Below are positions 37,168 to 48,733 of a stretch of DNA of 64,000 nucleotides, piece by piece. The notes under the pieces were generated by a model, which worked only from the letters and a program-made list of their open reading frames with translations, was not told where the DNA came from and ran no database searches. This DNA is from Desulfovibrio sp. X2 (GTDB taxonomy: Bacteria; Desulfobacterota; Desulfovibrionia; Desulfovibrionales; Desulfovibrionaceae), in NCBI RefSeq assembly GCF_000422205.1, contig NZ_ATHV01000019.1:1-64000 (forward strand). Reading direction: 5' to 3'. The position numbers and the translations under genes are program-made. How positions within the stretch are numbered: position 1 is the first letter of the stretch; each line of letters opens with the position of its first letter.

Positions 37168-37575
37168 ATGGGCATCATCAAGTGGGGACCTGAGCTGGAA
37201 ACCGGCATCGCTTCCGTGGACCGCGAGCACAGGCAGCTCGTGGACACCCTGAACGAGCTGCTGACGGCCATGAGCGGGGGCAAGGGCGGCGAGGTCTGCA
37301 CGACCATTGTCGGCAGGCTCAACACATACGCCGCGCAGCATTTCACGGCCGAAGAGAAGCTTTTCGCCGACAGCGGCTATCCCGATACCGCGCGGCACGC
37401 GGACGAGCACAGGAAGTTCACGGACAAGGCGGCGGCCTTCCAGGCGGACTGCGCAGCGGGCAGGAAGTTCCTGACCATGCCGGTGGCCAAGTTCCTTTCC
37501 GACTGGCTGGTGAACCATATCCAGGGGCAGGACATGCAGTACGTGTCCTACCTGAAAGCCAAGGGCGCGCGCTGA
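37168..37575 (+). CDS. Bacteriohemerythrin 2 (tandem paralogue)
   Basis: 135 residues, same length as the upstream copy and very similar: MGIIKWGPELETGIASVDRE against MSIIKWGPELETGISAVDRE. Diiron ligands are again present in VDREHRQLVDTLNELL, AAQHFTAEEKLFADSGYP, DEHRKFTDK and DWLVNHIQGQDM. GAGGAGGAC-type SD precedes the ATG. The pair looks like a recent gene duplication; differences cluster in residues 50-75. Confidence 0.93.
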   Translation: MGIIKWGPELETGIASVDREHRQLVDTLNELLTAMSGGKGGEVCTTIVGRLNTYAAQHFTAEEKLFADSGYPDTARHADEHRKFTDKAAAFQADCAAGRKFLTMPVAKFLSDWLVNHIQGQDMQYVSYLKAKGAR

Positions 37576-37910
37576 GACGCGCCGTAGCGCGCCCACCCGC
37601 CATCACCCCCGAGACGGTCCGGGCGGAACGCAGCGGCAGGGTTGTCGGGGCCCCTGCGCTACCTCCCGCAGGATGCCGCGGTTCCCGCCCGGACCGTCGA
37701 TTCGCCGCACCTGGGGGAGGGAGGCCGGACCTCCGGCGAGCGCCCTCCCTTCCTGCCGACGATTTCCCTCTTTTCCCCCACTTTTTCCGTTCCCGTCCCT
37801 TCTCGGTGGGGCACGCGGCTTTTGACTTTTCCAAGCCTTCTGATATCCTAATCAGTCTCGTTTAACACGTTGGAATATTTCATTTCGCCACGAGGTTGCA
37901 ACGACCAGCG
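37576..37910. other. Intergenic region with structured inverted repeat
   Basis: 335 bases without a gene. It holds a long inverted repeat: GACGGTCCGGGCGG (37613-37626) pairs with CCGCCCGGACCGTC (37685-37698), 14 perfect pairs around a 58-base interior that itself can fold (GCAGGG with CCCTGC). No U-run follows directly, so it is not a plain terminator. A promoter for the next gene occupies 37822-37849. Nothing else is recognised. Confidence 0.7.
37822..37849 (+). promoter_or_regulatory. Sigma-70 promoter of the ABC-F gene
   Basis: TTGACT (37822-37827), 16-base spacer, TATCCT (37844-37849), about 60 bases before the ATG at 37911, in an AT-richer stretch than its surroundings. Confidence 0.6.
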
Positions 37911-39895
<1,985 letters not shown>

Positions 39896-39896
<1 letters not shown>

Positions 39897-40213
39897 TGCA
39901 GGCCGCCTACCGCATCTACGGCACGGTCAAGGGCATTCCCGCCGAGGCGCTTGCGCGGCTGCGCGCCGAGTTGCCTTTTGACTCCGTGGGCTATACAAAC
40001 GGCCTCTTGGACATCGACCACGAAGGTCCGTGGGTCGATGTCGACGCGGCCCTGGATCTCCTCGTGGCGGTGATGGAGGAGGGCGGCTGGGGCGGCCTGG
40101 ACGTGATCGACAACCTCGAATGGCAGATCACGCGCTACACGCTCCGTCCGGGAGGCTATTCCTCCAAGTCCTTCGACCTGGACAACGTCATGGACAGCGT
40201 CCGGCCGAACTGA
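39896..40213 (+). CDS. Hypothetical protein, 105 aa
   Basis: No family recognised. Starts MQAAYRIYGTVKGIPAEALA, overlapping the ABC-F stop by one base, so it is translated with it. It has a mixed alpha/beta pattern and the aromatic stretch YTLRPGGYSSKSFDLDNVMD near the C-terminus. No signal peptide or membrane segment. Presumably cytoplasmic. Confidence 0.75.
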
Positions 40214-40260
40214 TCCGGGCCGAACCGGTCCTGCGGGCATCGCGGGCCGACGGAACAGTG

Positions 40261-40677
40261 ATGAGCGAACACAGGATCATCGACGTGGCTGCGGGCATCC
40301 TCTGGCAGGATGGCCGGTTCCTCGCGGTCAGGCGGCCGCCCGGCACGAGCATGGCCGGCTACTGGGAGTTTCCCGGCGGCAAGGTGGAGCCCGGCGAGTC
40401 GGCCGAGCGCGCCCTGGTGCGCGAGCTCGACGAGGAACTCGGCGTGCGTGCGCGCCAGATGGAGTTCGCCCGCGTGGCGCGGCACGACTACGACCACGTC
40501 TCGGTGCGGCTGCATTTCTTCCACGTCCGCGAGGTGGACGGCGAGCCCGAGCCCCGCGAGGGCCAGGAGATGGCCTGGCTGATGCCCGGCGTCCCCTGCG
40601 ATCTGACCTTTCTGCCCGCCGACGAGGACATCCTGGCCGAGATCATTGGGCTGTCCGCGCCGGGCGGCGAAATGTAG
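40261..40677 (+). CDS. NUDIX hydrolase, MutT-like
   Basis: 138 residues. The complete Nudix box lies at about residues 40-62: GKVEPGESAERALVRELDEE followed by LGV, with the REUXEE core. The start MSEHRIIDVAAGILWQDGRF and the downstream layout resemble MutT-type nucleoside triphosphate pyrophosphatases that clear 8-oxo-dGTP or m5dCTP. ATG 40261 has no strong SD. Located 47 bases after the 105-residue gene and 35 before metF. Confidence 0.9.
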   Translation: MSEHRIIDVAAGILWQDGRFLAVRRPPGTSMAGYWEFPGGKVEPGESAERALVRELDEELGVRARQMEFARVARHDYDHVSVRLHFFHVREVDGEPEPREGQEMAWLMPGVPCDLTFLPADEDILAEIIGLSAPGGEM

Positions 40678-40712
40678 GACCCGGCCGAGGTCCCTGCAGC
40701 AAGGAGAATGGC

Positions 40713-41582
40713 GTGCGCATCTGCGATCTGATCGAGCAAAAGACCCCCTTCGTCTCGCTTGAGTTCTACCCGCCCAAGGAGCGCGAGCAATGGGGCTCGT
40801 TCTTCGAGGAGGCCGAGAAGCTGAAGGCCGTGGCGCCGCTCTTCGTCTCCGTGACCTACGGCGCGGGCGGGAGCACGCAGGACAACACGCTCGAGATCGC
40901 CGCGCGCCTGAAGAACCAGATCGGCTACGAGCCGCTCGTGCACCTGACCACCGTGGGCGCCACCGAGGAGCGCATCGCCGCCTTCCTCGACGCGCTGACC
41001 AACTCGGGCATCGAGAACATCCTGGCCCTTCGCGGCGACCCGCCGCGCGGCTGCGACTTCGCGCCGGACAACGAGCGCTTCCAGCACGCCTCGGATCTGG
41101 TGACCTTCGCCCGCGAGCGCTTCCCCGGGCTGTGCGTGGGCGTGGCGGGCTACCCCCAGCCGCATCCCCAGTCGCCCACCGTGGCCGAGGACCTGCGCTG
41201 GACGAAGTTCAAGGTGGAGAAGGGCGCCGACTTCATCGTCACCCAGCTCTTCTTCGACGTGCGCCAGTATTTCGACTTCGTGGAGAGGCTGCGCTCCATG
41301 GGCATCACGGTGCCGGTGATCCCCGGCATCCTGCCCATCATGAGCCTGGCCTCCATCCGCTTCATCCTCTCCCTGTGCGGGGCCAGCATTCCCGGCTCCT
41401 TCTACCTGGAGCTGGAGGCCGCGGACAAGAAGGGCGGCAGCGAGGCCGTGCGCGAGATCGGCATGCGCTTCGCCATCGACCAATGCCGACGCCTCATTGA
41501 CGGCGGCGCCCCGGGTGTGCATCTGTACACCCTGAACAAGGCGGACGCTTGCCTGCACATCGCGGGCGAGCTCAACATCTAG
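40713..41582 (+). CDS. metF: Methylenetetrahydrofolate reductase
   Basis: Reduces 5,10-methylene-THF to 5-methyl-THF; also relevant to C1 flow in sulfate reducers. 289 residues, FAD TIM barrel: VSLEFYPPKEREQWGSFF (catalytic Glu), VTYGAGGSTQDNTLEIAARL, LTTVGATEERI, ILALRGDPPRGCD and QLFFDVRQYFDF. Starts at GTG 40713 with AAGGAGA nine bases before. asd follows after 20 bases. Confidence 0.95.
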   Translation: MRICDLIEQKTPFVSLEFYPPKEREQWGSFFEEAEKLKAVAPLFVSVTYGAGGSTQDNTLEIAARLKNQIGYEPLVHLTTVGATEERIAAFLDALTNSGIENILALRGDPPRGCDFAPDNERFQHASDLVTFARERFPGLCVGVAGYPQPHPQSPTVAEDLRWTKFKVEKGADFIVTQLFFDVRQYFDFVERLRSMGITVPVIPGILPIMSLASIRFILSLCGASIPGSFYLELEAADKKGGSEAVREIGMRFAIDQCRRLIDGGAPGVHLYTLNKADACLHIAGELNI

Positions 41583-41602
41583 GTTTCCTGGAGGAACCTC
41601 TC

Positions 41603-42631
<1,029 letters not shown>

Positions 42632-42636
42632 AAGAA

Positions 42637-43593
42637 ATGAACACCATTCCTGTCGTCGACAGCGACGAATATCTGAAGCGGCTCCTGGCCGCGCACAGGC
42701 CCGGCGGCGAGAAGATGCTCGCCTTCTACGAGCACCGCCTCGGCGTCATCGGCACCGACCCGCGCCTCATGCTCATGCTCTGGGACGACCATCTGGTCCA
42801 CCGGGGCGACGGCGTGTTCGAGACCATGAAGTGGGTGGACGGAAAGCTCTACCAGCTTGACCCGCACCTGAAGCGCATGCAGTGCTCGGCAGGCTCCATC
42901 TTCCTCGCGCCGCCCTGTTCCCTGGAAGAGGTGAGCGGGATCTGCATCCAGGTGGCCAAGGCCGCGAACAGGCCGAACGGCATGGTCCGCGTGCTGCTCG
43001 GCCGCGGCCCGGGCGGCTTCGGCATCGATCCCCTGGAGTGCCCGCTGCCCGCGCTCTACGTGGTGGCCTACACCTTCACGCCCAAGAGCGAGGAGGCCTA
43101 CGCCAAGGGAGTCACCGCGTTCCGCACGAGCATCCCGGCCAAGCAGAGCTACATGGCCACGATCAAGAGCACGGACTACCTGCCCAACATGCTCATGAAG
43201 CGCGAGGCCGTGCAGAAGGGCTTCGACTACCCGATCTGCTTCGACGAGCACGACTTCCTGGCCGAGGGCGCGGTGGAGAACGTCTGCATCGTGGACCGCG
43301 ACGGCGTGCTGCGCGTTCCGGCCTTCGACAACTGCCTGGCCGGCACGACCATGCGCCGGGCCATGGAACTCATCTCGGGCGAGCGCAAGGTGGACTTCGG
43401 CAAGATCCGCGAGTCCGAGATCTACGAGGCCCGCGAGTTCATCGTCGTGGGCACCACCGTAGACGCGGTCAGCATCGTCCGCTTCAACGGCAAGCCCATC
43501 CACGACGCGCGTCCCGGGCCGGTGGCCAAGCGGATGCGCGAGCTTCTGAAAAAGGACCTGCAGGAGAACGGCATCCCCGTCTACAACGCGTAG
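42637..43593 (+). CDS. Class IV (branched-chain type) aminotransferase
   Basis: 318 residues, PLP fold type IV. The PLP Lys lies in SYMATIKSTDYLPNMLMKR; other family marks are HRGDGVFETMKWVDGKLYQL, the FLAEGAVENVCIV stretch and the phosphate site GTTMRRAMEL. Could be a branched-chain or D-amino acid aminotransferase or an aminodeoxychorismate lyase; the sequence alone does not decide. Starts five bases after asd. Confidence 0.88.
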   Translation: MNTIPVVDSDEYLKRLLAAHRPGGEKMLAFYEHRLGVIGTDPRLMLMLWDDHLVHRGDGVFETMKWVDGKLYQLDPHLKRMQCSAGSIFLAPPCSLEEVSGICIQVAKAANRPNGMVRVLLGRGPGGFGIDPLECPLPALYVVAYTFTPKSEEAYAKGVTAFRTSIPAKQSYMATIKSTDYLPNMLMKREAVQKGFDYPICFDEHDFLAEGAVENVCIVDRDGVLRVPAFDNCLAGTTMRRAMELISGERKVDFGKIRESEIYEAREFIVVGTTVDAVSIVRFNGKPIHDARPGPVAKRMRELLKKDLQENGIPVYNA

Positions 43594-43603
43594 CGGGTCA
43601 TGG

Positions 43604-43643
43604 CCGGGTCCGGGGGCGGCTGCACAGCCGCCCCCGGGCCCGG
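43604..43643. repeat. 18-bp stem-loop between aminotransferase and glycosyltransferase genes
   Basis: Left arm 43604-43621, loop GCAC, right arm 43626-43643: 17 Watson-Crick pairs and one G-U. It ends 12 bases before the ATG of the next gene and has no U-run, so it may block readthrough, stabilise the upstream mRNA or hinder initiation downstream. Confidence 0.75.
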
Positions 43644-43655
43644 AATGCCGGTGTC

Positions 43656-44750
43656 ATGATGCGTCGCTCGATCTGTCTGTTCAATTCCAACCGGGCGTGG
43701 GGCGGCGGCGAGAAGTGGTTCTTCGACCACGCGCGCCTGCTTTCCGAACGCGGCTGGACGGTCAGCGCCGTGGCCAACGTCCCCTCGGAGCTCGGCGACA
43801 GGCTCGAGCGCAGGGGCGGCATCCCCCTGCTGCGGCTGCCTCTCGGCAACACGAGCTTCCTCAATCCCGCCATACTGCTCAGGCTGTCCGCCTTCTTCCG
43901 CGCCCAGGGCGTGGAGAAGGTGATCTTCGCGCTGCCCGCGGACATGAAGGCCGGAGGACTGGCCGCCAGGCTGGCGGGGGTCCCGGACATCATCTTCCGC
44001 CGGGGAATCGCGCTGCCCACGCGCGACACGTTCTTCAACCGCTTCCTCTTCCGCCGCGTGCTGACCAAGCTCCTGTGCAACTCGAACGACACGAAGCGCA
44101 TGGTCCTCTCTAAGAACCCGGCGCTGATCCCGCAGGAGAGGATCCGCGTGATCCCGAACGGCCTCGATCTCGCGGCCTTCGACGCCCAGCCGGGGAAGCC
44201 CCTGGTGCCCGTCGAGCCGGGCCTCGTGACCATAGGCGCCGCGGGCAGGCTGACGAAGCAGAAGGGCCACGAGTACCTGCTGCAGGCCGTGGCCGGGCTG
44301 AAGGGGCGGGGAGTCCCCTTCCGGCTGCTCCTGGCCGGTTCCGGCGAACTGGAGCAGGACCTGCGCCGCCAGGCGGACGGCCTCGGGATCAGTGACGTGG
44401 TGCGCTTTCTCGGCTTCGTCGAGGACATCAAGGGCTTCTACGCCTCCCTGGACGTGCTGGCCTGTTCCTCCCTCTGGGAAGGCTTCGGCTACACGCTCGT
44501 GGAGGCCATGGCCATGCGGCTGCCCATCGCCTCTTTCGGCGGCAGCAATATTCCGGAGATAGTGGCGGACGGGGAGACGGGGCTCTTGTCCCCGCCCCGT
44601 GACGCGACGGCCCTGGCGGCGAACCTGGAGCGGCTGGTCCTCGATCAGGACCTGCGAGCGGGCATGGGGGAGGCCGGAAGGCGGCGGCTGGAGGCGCTCT
44701 TCACCACGGAACGCACCCTGGGAGAGCTTGAGGGGTTTCTTCTCGTCTGA
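43656..44750 (+). CDS. Glycosyltransferase family 4
   Basis: 364 residues, GT-B fold. N-terminus RSICLFNSNRAWGGGEKWFF is the nucleotide-sugar glycine-rich loop of this group; the C-terminal half has GAAGRLTKQKGHEYLLQAVA and the EX7E region SSLWEGFGYTLVEAMAMRLP. Probably builds lipopolysaccharide or another surface glycan. Start is ATG 43656 or 43659; no clear SD, and a strong hairpin sits just upstream. Convergent with the Tim44-like gene. Confidence 0.9.
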   Translation: MMRRSICLFNSNRAWGGGEKWFFDHARLLSERGWTVSAVANVPSELGDRLERRGGIPLLRLPLGNTSFLNPAILLRLSAFFRAQGVEKVIFALPADMKAGGLAARLAGVPDIIFRRGIALPTRDTFFNRFLFRRVLTKLLCNSNDTKRMVLSKNPALIPQERIRVIPNGLDLAAFDAQPGKPLVPVEPGLVTIGAAGRLTKQKGHEYLLQAVAGLKGRGVPFRLLLAGSGELEQDLRRQADGLGISDVVRFLGFVEDIKGFYASLDVLACSSLWEGFGYTLVEAMAMRLPIASFGGSNIPEIVADGETGLLSPPRDATALAANLERLVLDQDLRAGMGEAGRRRLEALFTTERTLGELEGFLLV

Positions 44751-44772
44751 CGCACGGCTTGCACCCGCCGTT

Positions 44773-44803
44773 CCTGCCGCCTGCCGGGGTCGATGGCGGC
44801 AGG
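44773..44803. terminator. Hairpin between convergent genes
   Basis: CCTGCCGCC (44773-44781), 13-base loop, GGCGGCAGG (44795-44803), followed 16 bases later by a T-rich stretch. Placed between the converging glycosyltransferase and Tim44-like genes; probably a terminator, though the U-run is not adjacent. Confidence 0.5.
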
Positions 44804-44840
44804 CTGCGGCTGCTGATCTTTTCTTTCTACTGTCTGCCGG

Positions 44841-45791
44841 CTACTTTTCGATCTGCTGGATGCCGTCCAGCTTCCACATGGCCTTGGGGTCGGCTTCGTC
44901 GCGCACGAAGGTCCAGACCTCGCGCACCTGCTCCGTGGTCGCCATGGCGCGGTTCTCGCGCATGGTCACCTCGTAGTAGACCGTGGCCGAGGTGGCGCGG
45001 CCCTGCTGCTTGACCTCCATGAGGCGCGCGTTGATGACCAGCACGTCCGTGGGAGCGGGCGTGGGGTCATCCTTGGCCTGGCGCTCGATCTCGCCGTACA
45101 TGTTCGGGGTGGTGAACTCCCGGATGTCGTCCAGGTCGCGGCCGCTCCAGGACTCCTGCAGGCGGGCGAAGACGATCTTGGCGCCCTTCATGAACTCGTC
45201 GGCGTCGAATCCGGCGGGGAGATGCACGCCCTCGGCCACGTCGGCCTGTTGTCCCAGTTCCGGGCCGCGCCGCTCGGAAGGGGAGCGCAGGGCGTCCCAG
45301 GCCTGCTCCGCGGCGCGGTAGCGGGCGTCGCGGCCGTATCCCTGGCCGGACTCGAAATCGTCGCTCTCCATGCCGCCGTGGCTGTTGTTGCCGTAGTGGC
45401 GGTCCGTCGGCCCCCTGCGCCCGCGCGAGCCCAGGAAGCGCACCACCACCCAGATGAGCATGCCGATGATCAGGATGTCGAACACGCCGACGCCTCCGAA
45501 GGGGTGGCCGAAGAACATGGAGCCGAGCAGCCCGCCGTAGAACATGCCGCCGAACGGGCTCATGCCGCGGCGCATGGGCATGCTCTGGCCCTGGCCCCCG
45601 GGGGACATCCCACCGGGCGAGGAGGGCTGGGAGAAGCCGCGCGAGGGCGAGGGAACCGGACGGCTGTAGCCCGAGCCGCCGCCGAAGGACCTGCCGCCGC
45701 CCAGGCGGGAGGCCTCTGCGCCCTGCGGCGCCGCGAGGCAGATCGCCGCGAGCAGGGCGGCGATGACGAGAAAAATGGATTTCGATGACAT
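44841..45791 (-). CDS. Exported Tim44-like domain protein
   Basis: 316 residues. N-terminal signal sequence (MSSKSIFLVIAALLAAICLA, AEA cleavage zone near residue 27), a Gly/Ser/Pro-rich stretch to ~90, one membrane segment (about residues 100-118, FDILIIGMLIWVVVRFLG) and a C-terminal Tim44-like domain from ~190 (DADEFMKGAKIVFARLQESW). Such bacterial proteins are membrane-anchored with unknown role. Weak SD. Confidence 0.85.
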   Translation of the reverse strand: MSSKSIFLVIAALLAAICLAAPQGAEASRLGGGRSFGGGSGYSRPVPSPSRGFSQPSSPGGMSPGGQGQSMPMRRGMSPFGGMFYGGLLGSMFFGHPFGGVGVFDILIIGMLIWVVVRFLGSRGRRGPTDRHYGNNSHGGMESDDFESGQGYGRDARYRAAEQAWDALRSPSERRGPELGQQADVAEGVHLPAGFDADEFMKGAKIVFARLQESWSGRDLDDIREFTTPNMYGEIERQAKDDPTPAPTDVLVINARLMEVKQQGRATSATVYYEVTMRENRAMATTEQVREVWTFVRDEADPKAMWKLDGIQQIEK

Positions 45792-45890
45792 GATGGACTC
45801 GTGGATGCTCTGGGGGCCTCGGGCCGCCGCCTGGGGCCCTCGGTGCGGAACGCGCCGGTGAAACCGGCGTCCGGATGCGTGCCGCGGCGG

Positions 45891-46289
45891 CTACTCGATG
45901 AGGCCCAGGTTGCGCAGGAGATGCAGGAACATGTGCTTGTCGATGGGCTTGGGGATGTAGGAGGTCGCTCCGCCCTTGTAGTAGGCCTCGACCACGTTCT
46001 TGGGGTCGTCCAGGGCCGTGGTCATGACCACCTTGACCTCGTCCTCGCCGCGCCTGCCTCGCTCCTTCTCCACCTGGCGGATGAGGCGCAGGGCCTGCTG
46101 ACCGTCCATCTCCGGCATCATGATGTCCATGGTGATGAGGTCGTAGGGACGTTCCTCGTCCAGGGCCTGGGTGAAGGCCTCCACGGATTCCTGCCCGTTG
46201 ACCGCGATGTCGCATTCGGCAAAGGGAGCCAGTATCTTCTGCAGCAGCTTGCGGCTGGTGAAGTCGTCTTCGACGATGAGCGCGCGCAT
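45891..46289 (-). CDS. Single-domain response regulator (CheY-like)
   Basis: 132 residues, receiver only. Acidic pocket E7-D8-D9, phospho-acceptor Asp55 in LITMDIMMPEMDGQ, Thr in VVMTTALDD and Lys in YIPKPIDKHM are all present, so it should be phosphorylated. No output domain: a phosphate relay or chemotaxis-type switch. GAGG lies eight bases before the ATG. No kinase is adjacent; the globin-coupled kinase at 28522-29730 is a distant candidate. Confidence 0.92.
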   Translation of the reverse strand: MRALIVEDDFTSRKLLQKILAPFAECDIAVNGQESVEAFTQALDEERPYDLITMDIMMPEMDGQQALRLIRQVEKERGRRGEDEVKVVMTTALDDPKNVVEAYYKGGATSYIPKPIDKHMFLHLLRNLGLIE

Positions 46290-46492
46290 GTTCGAACCTC
46301 GTCCTGTCGTGAATTCTGCCTTCTACATAGAGCCTTTTCAGATTAAATCAAGGCCGCCACAGGCTCTTCGGCCCGCCCTGCCTTCGCTCCCGGGCGGCCT
46401 GCAGCCTTGCCGGGAGCGGCTGTTCGCGCTACCGCCCTGAGGCGGAAGCACCGCTCGAGCGGAGTGAAAAAATCATGCGACAGGAGACGGAC

Positions 46493-47278
46493 ATGGACAT
46501 GCGCCCCTTCGAAGAGGCCTTCGCGGCCTATGCACGAGGCTTTTTCCGCGGCGAAGGGGACGACTACGCGCACGAGGTCAAGCTCGACCATTCCCTGCGC
46601 GTCTATGCCGAGGCCCGGGGGCTGGCGGATGCGCACGGCGCGGCCCTGGCCTCCGCCGGAGTGCCGCGGCGCGCGGCCCTGCTGGCCGGGCTCTTCCACG
46701 ACGTGGGGCGTTTCACGCAGTACGCGCGCTACAAGACCTTCAACGACCCCGCCTCGGCCAACCACGCCCGGCTCTCCGTGCGCGTCTGCCTCGAGCAGGG
46801 CTTCCTCGCGTCCGTGCCCGAGGCGGAGCGCCGCCTGGTCTACGGCGCGATCATGCTGCACAACCGGCGCGGCGTGCGGCGCGCGGCGGACACGCCGCTC
46901 GGCTTCCTGGCCCGCCTGCTGCGCGATGCGGACAAGCTCGACATCTACACGGTGATGCTCGACTACTTCTCGGCCGAGGGCGAGAAGCCCGCCTTCATGC
47001 GCCTGCGCACGGAGGAGCATCCCACGGCCTACAGCCCCGGCATGCTCGCGGACCTGCGCGGGGGCCGCCTGGCGAGCTACGCCGACCTGCGCTGGAGCAA
47101 CGACTTCAAGCTGCTCATGCTCTCCTGGGTCCACGACCTGAACCTGGCCGCCTCGGCCAGGGCCTTTCTGGAGCGGGACTACGTGGGCCGCATGGCCGCG
47201 CTGCTGCCGCCCGCGCCCGAGCTCGCCGACCTGCCCGCGCTCCTGCGCGCCGAGCTCGCACGCAGGGCCGCTCCCTGA
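46493..47278 (+). CDS. HD-domain phosphohydrolase-like protein
   Basis: 261 residues. HD-type metal ligands can be followed: His in VKLDHSLRVYAEA, the HD pair in LLAGLFHDVGRFTQ, His in GAIMLHNRRGV and Asp in LLRDADKLDIYTVML. Probably a nucleotide or cyclic-dinucleotide phosphohydrolase; substrate unknown. ATG 46493 is chosen (AGGAG six bases upstream); ATG 46475 would add six residues with a poorer site. Confidence 0.87.
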   Translation: MDMRPFEEAFAAYARGFFRGEGDDYAHEVKLDHSLRVYAEARGLADAHGAALASAGVPRRAALLAGLFHDVGRFTQYARYKTFNDPASANHARLSVRVCLEQGFLASVPEAERRLVYGAIMLHNRRGVRRAADTPLGFLARLLRDADKLDIYTVMLDYFSAEGEKPAFMRLRTEEHPTAYSPGMLADLRGGRLASYADLRWSNDFKLLMLSWVHDLNLAASARAFLERDYVGRMAALLPPAPELADLPALLRAELARRAAP

Positions 47279-47446
47279 TCCGAGGCTCGAGCAGACCGCC
47301 GAACGGCCGCAACGACCCCGAGCGCTGAACAGGCGCCGGAGTTCTGCCTGCATGCGCAGAACTTGCCTTCGTCCGCAACTCCCACTATCAGAAGGCATGG
47401 GGGGCACAGCCGGCGCGCATGGTCTGCCGCGGCTGAACAGCGACGT

Positions 47447-48520
47447 ATGTTCGACTCGGTCATCATCCTCACCGACAACGAGACGCACGCCAAGCGCGAC
47501 AAGCAGTCCGTGCTGGCCTTCGGGCCGCGCGTGGTGCGTTTCTTCGACAAGGGGTCGGACGCCTTCGACTACCTCTCGCGCAACCGGGTGGACATCATCT
47601 TCTGCGACAGCGCGCTCGCGGACATGGACGGCGTGCGTTTCCTGCGTCTCTTGCGCCAGAACATGAACCTGACCCGGATCCCGGTGGTCATGGTCACCCT
47701 GGAGAACAGGAAGACCAAGGTCCTGGACTGCATCTCCGCGGGCTGCGCGGGCTACATCCTCAGGCCCTATTCCATGGAGACCTTCGAGCGCCACGTGAAG
47801 CTCGCCCTGAACGTGGAGGCCGTGTGCGAGATCGAGGAGATCCAGCTCGAGGAGGCCCGGGACATGGTCAGCCGGGGCGAGTTCGACGACGCCATCGAGG
47901 CCTACGAGGAGGTGCTTTCCGGCCAGGACGAGGCCAGGAAGTACTACGACATGGGCTGCAGCTTCCTGTTCAAGCGCAAGTACGGCAAGGCCATCATCGC
48001 CTTCAAGAAGGCCGTCAAGATCAACGCCCTCTTCGCCGAGGCCTACAAGGGCCTGGCCGACGCCTACAAGGGCAAGGGCGATTTCGACAACTACAAGCTC
48101 TTCCTCAAGAAGGCCGCCGAGACCCACGCCCAGTTCGACCGCCTGGAGGAGACCAAGGAGCTGTTCATCGAGATCCTGAAGTACGAGAGCGGCGCGCCCA
48201 ACCCCTTCAACACCCTCGGCGTCCGGCTGCGCCGGGAGGGAGACAACGTGGGCGCCCTGCACGCCTACGACCAGGCGGTCAAGCTCACCCCCGAGGACGA
48301 GAACGTCTACTTCAACATGTCCAAGGCCCACTACTTCATGGGCAACAAGGGGCACGCCCTGTCCACGGTGCGCCAGGCCCTGACCCGCAATCCCGCCTTT
48401 CTCGAGGCGCGCAAGCTCTACAGCCTGCTCACGGGCGAGGAATGGAGCGTGCCCGCGCTGCCCAGCGCCCAGGGCCAGGAAGCCCGGCGGCGCTCGGAGT
48501 CCGTGGTCGACGACGACTAG
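47447..48520 (+). CDS. Response regulator receiver with TPR output domain
   Basis: 357 residues. Residues 1-125 are a receiver: Asp10, phospho-acceptor Asp54 in IIFCDSALADMDGVRFLRL, Thr in VVMVTLENR. The conserved Lys is replaced: AGYILRPYSMETF has Arg where KP is normal, so phosphorylation chemistry may be altered. Residues ~135-335 hold tetratricopeptide repeats (EARKYYDMGCSFLFKRKYGK; NVGALHAYDQAVKLTPEDE). Output is thus protein binding, not DNA. ATG 47447 has no strong SD. Ends just before hairpin element copy 2. Confidence 0.87.
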   Translation: MFDSVIILTDNETHAKRDKQSVLAFGPRVVRFFDKGSDAFDYLSRNRVDIIFCDSALADMDGVRFLRLLRQNMNLTRIPVVMVTLENRKTKVLDCISAGCAGYILRPYSMETFERHVKLALNVEAVCEIEEIQLEEARDMVSRGEFDDAIEAYEEVLSGQDEARKYYDMGCSFLFKRKYGKAIIAFKKAVKINALFAEAYKGLADAYKGKGDFDNYKLFLKKAAETHAQFDRLEETKELFIEILKYESGAPNPFNTLGVRLRREGDNVGALHAYDQAVKLTPEDENVYFNMSKAHYFMGNKGHALSTVRQALTRNPAFLEARKLYSLLTGEEWSVPALPSAQGQEARRRSESVVDDD

Positions 48521-48531
48521 GTCTCGGACAG

Positions 48532-48647
48532 CTGAAAACGCGCCGTCTGCGGCGTCGCCGCGAAAAAGCCGGGCCCTCGCGAAGGAGAACTGCGCGAGGG
48601 CCCGGCTTTTACCTGCTCCTTGCACCCGGCACGTTTTGAGCGGTCTG
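48532..48647. repeat. Dispersed hairpin element, copy 2
   Basis: 116-base element matching 22479-22596 in its flanks (CTGAAAA, GCGCCGTC, CCGCGAAAA; CTGCTCCTTGCA, GAGCGG). Its centre is a perfect 18-bp stem, AAAAGCCGGGCCCTCGCG (48564-48581) with 48593-48610, loop of 11. The stem sequence differs from copy 1 but pairing is kept. It could also act as terminator for the upstream receiver-TPR gene. Confidence 0.78.
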
Positions 48648-48733
48648 AGGATGGGGGCGTCAGCGAATCGTGTGCAGCCGGAAGGTCTGGACGGCCGGCA
48701 GCCGGAGCCGAGAGAATGCGTTTCCCCGGTCGG

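Noticed and set aside
46343-48625. 760-codon open frame on the minus strand
   Set aside because: Opposes the clear HD and receiver-TPR genes on the plus strand; no domain in the minus product.
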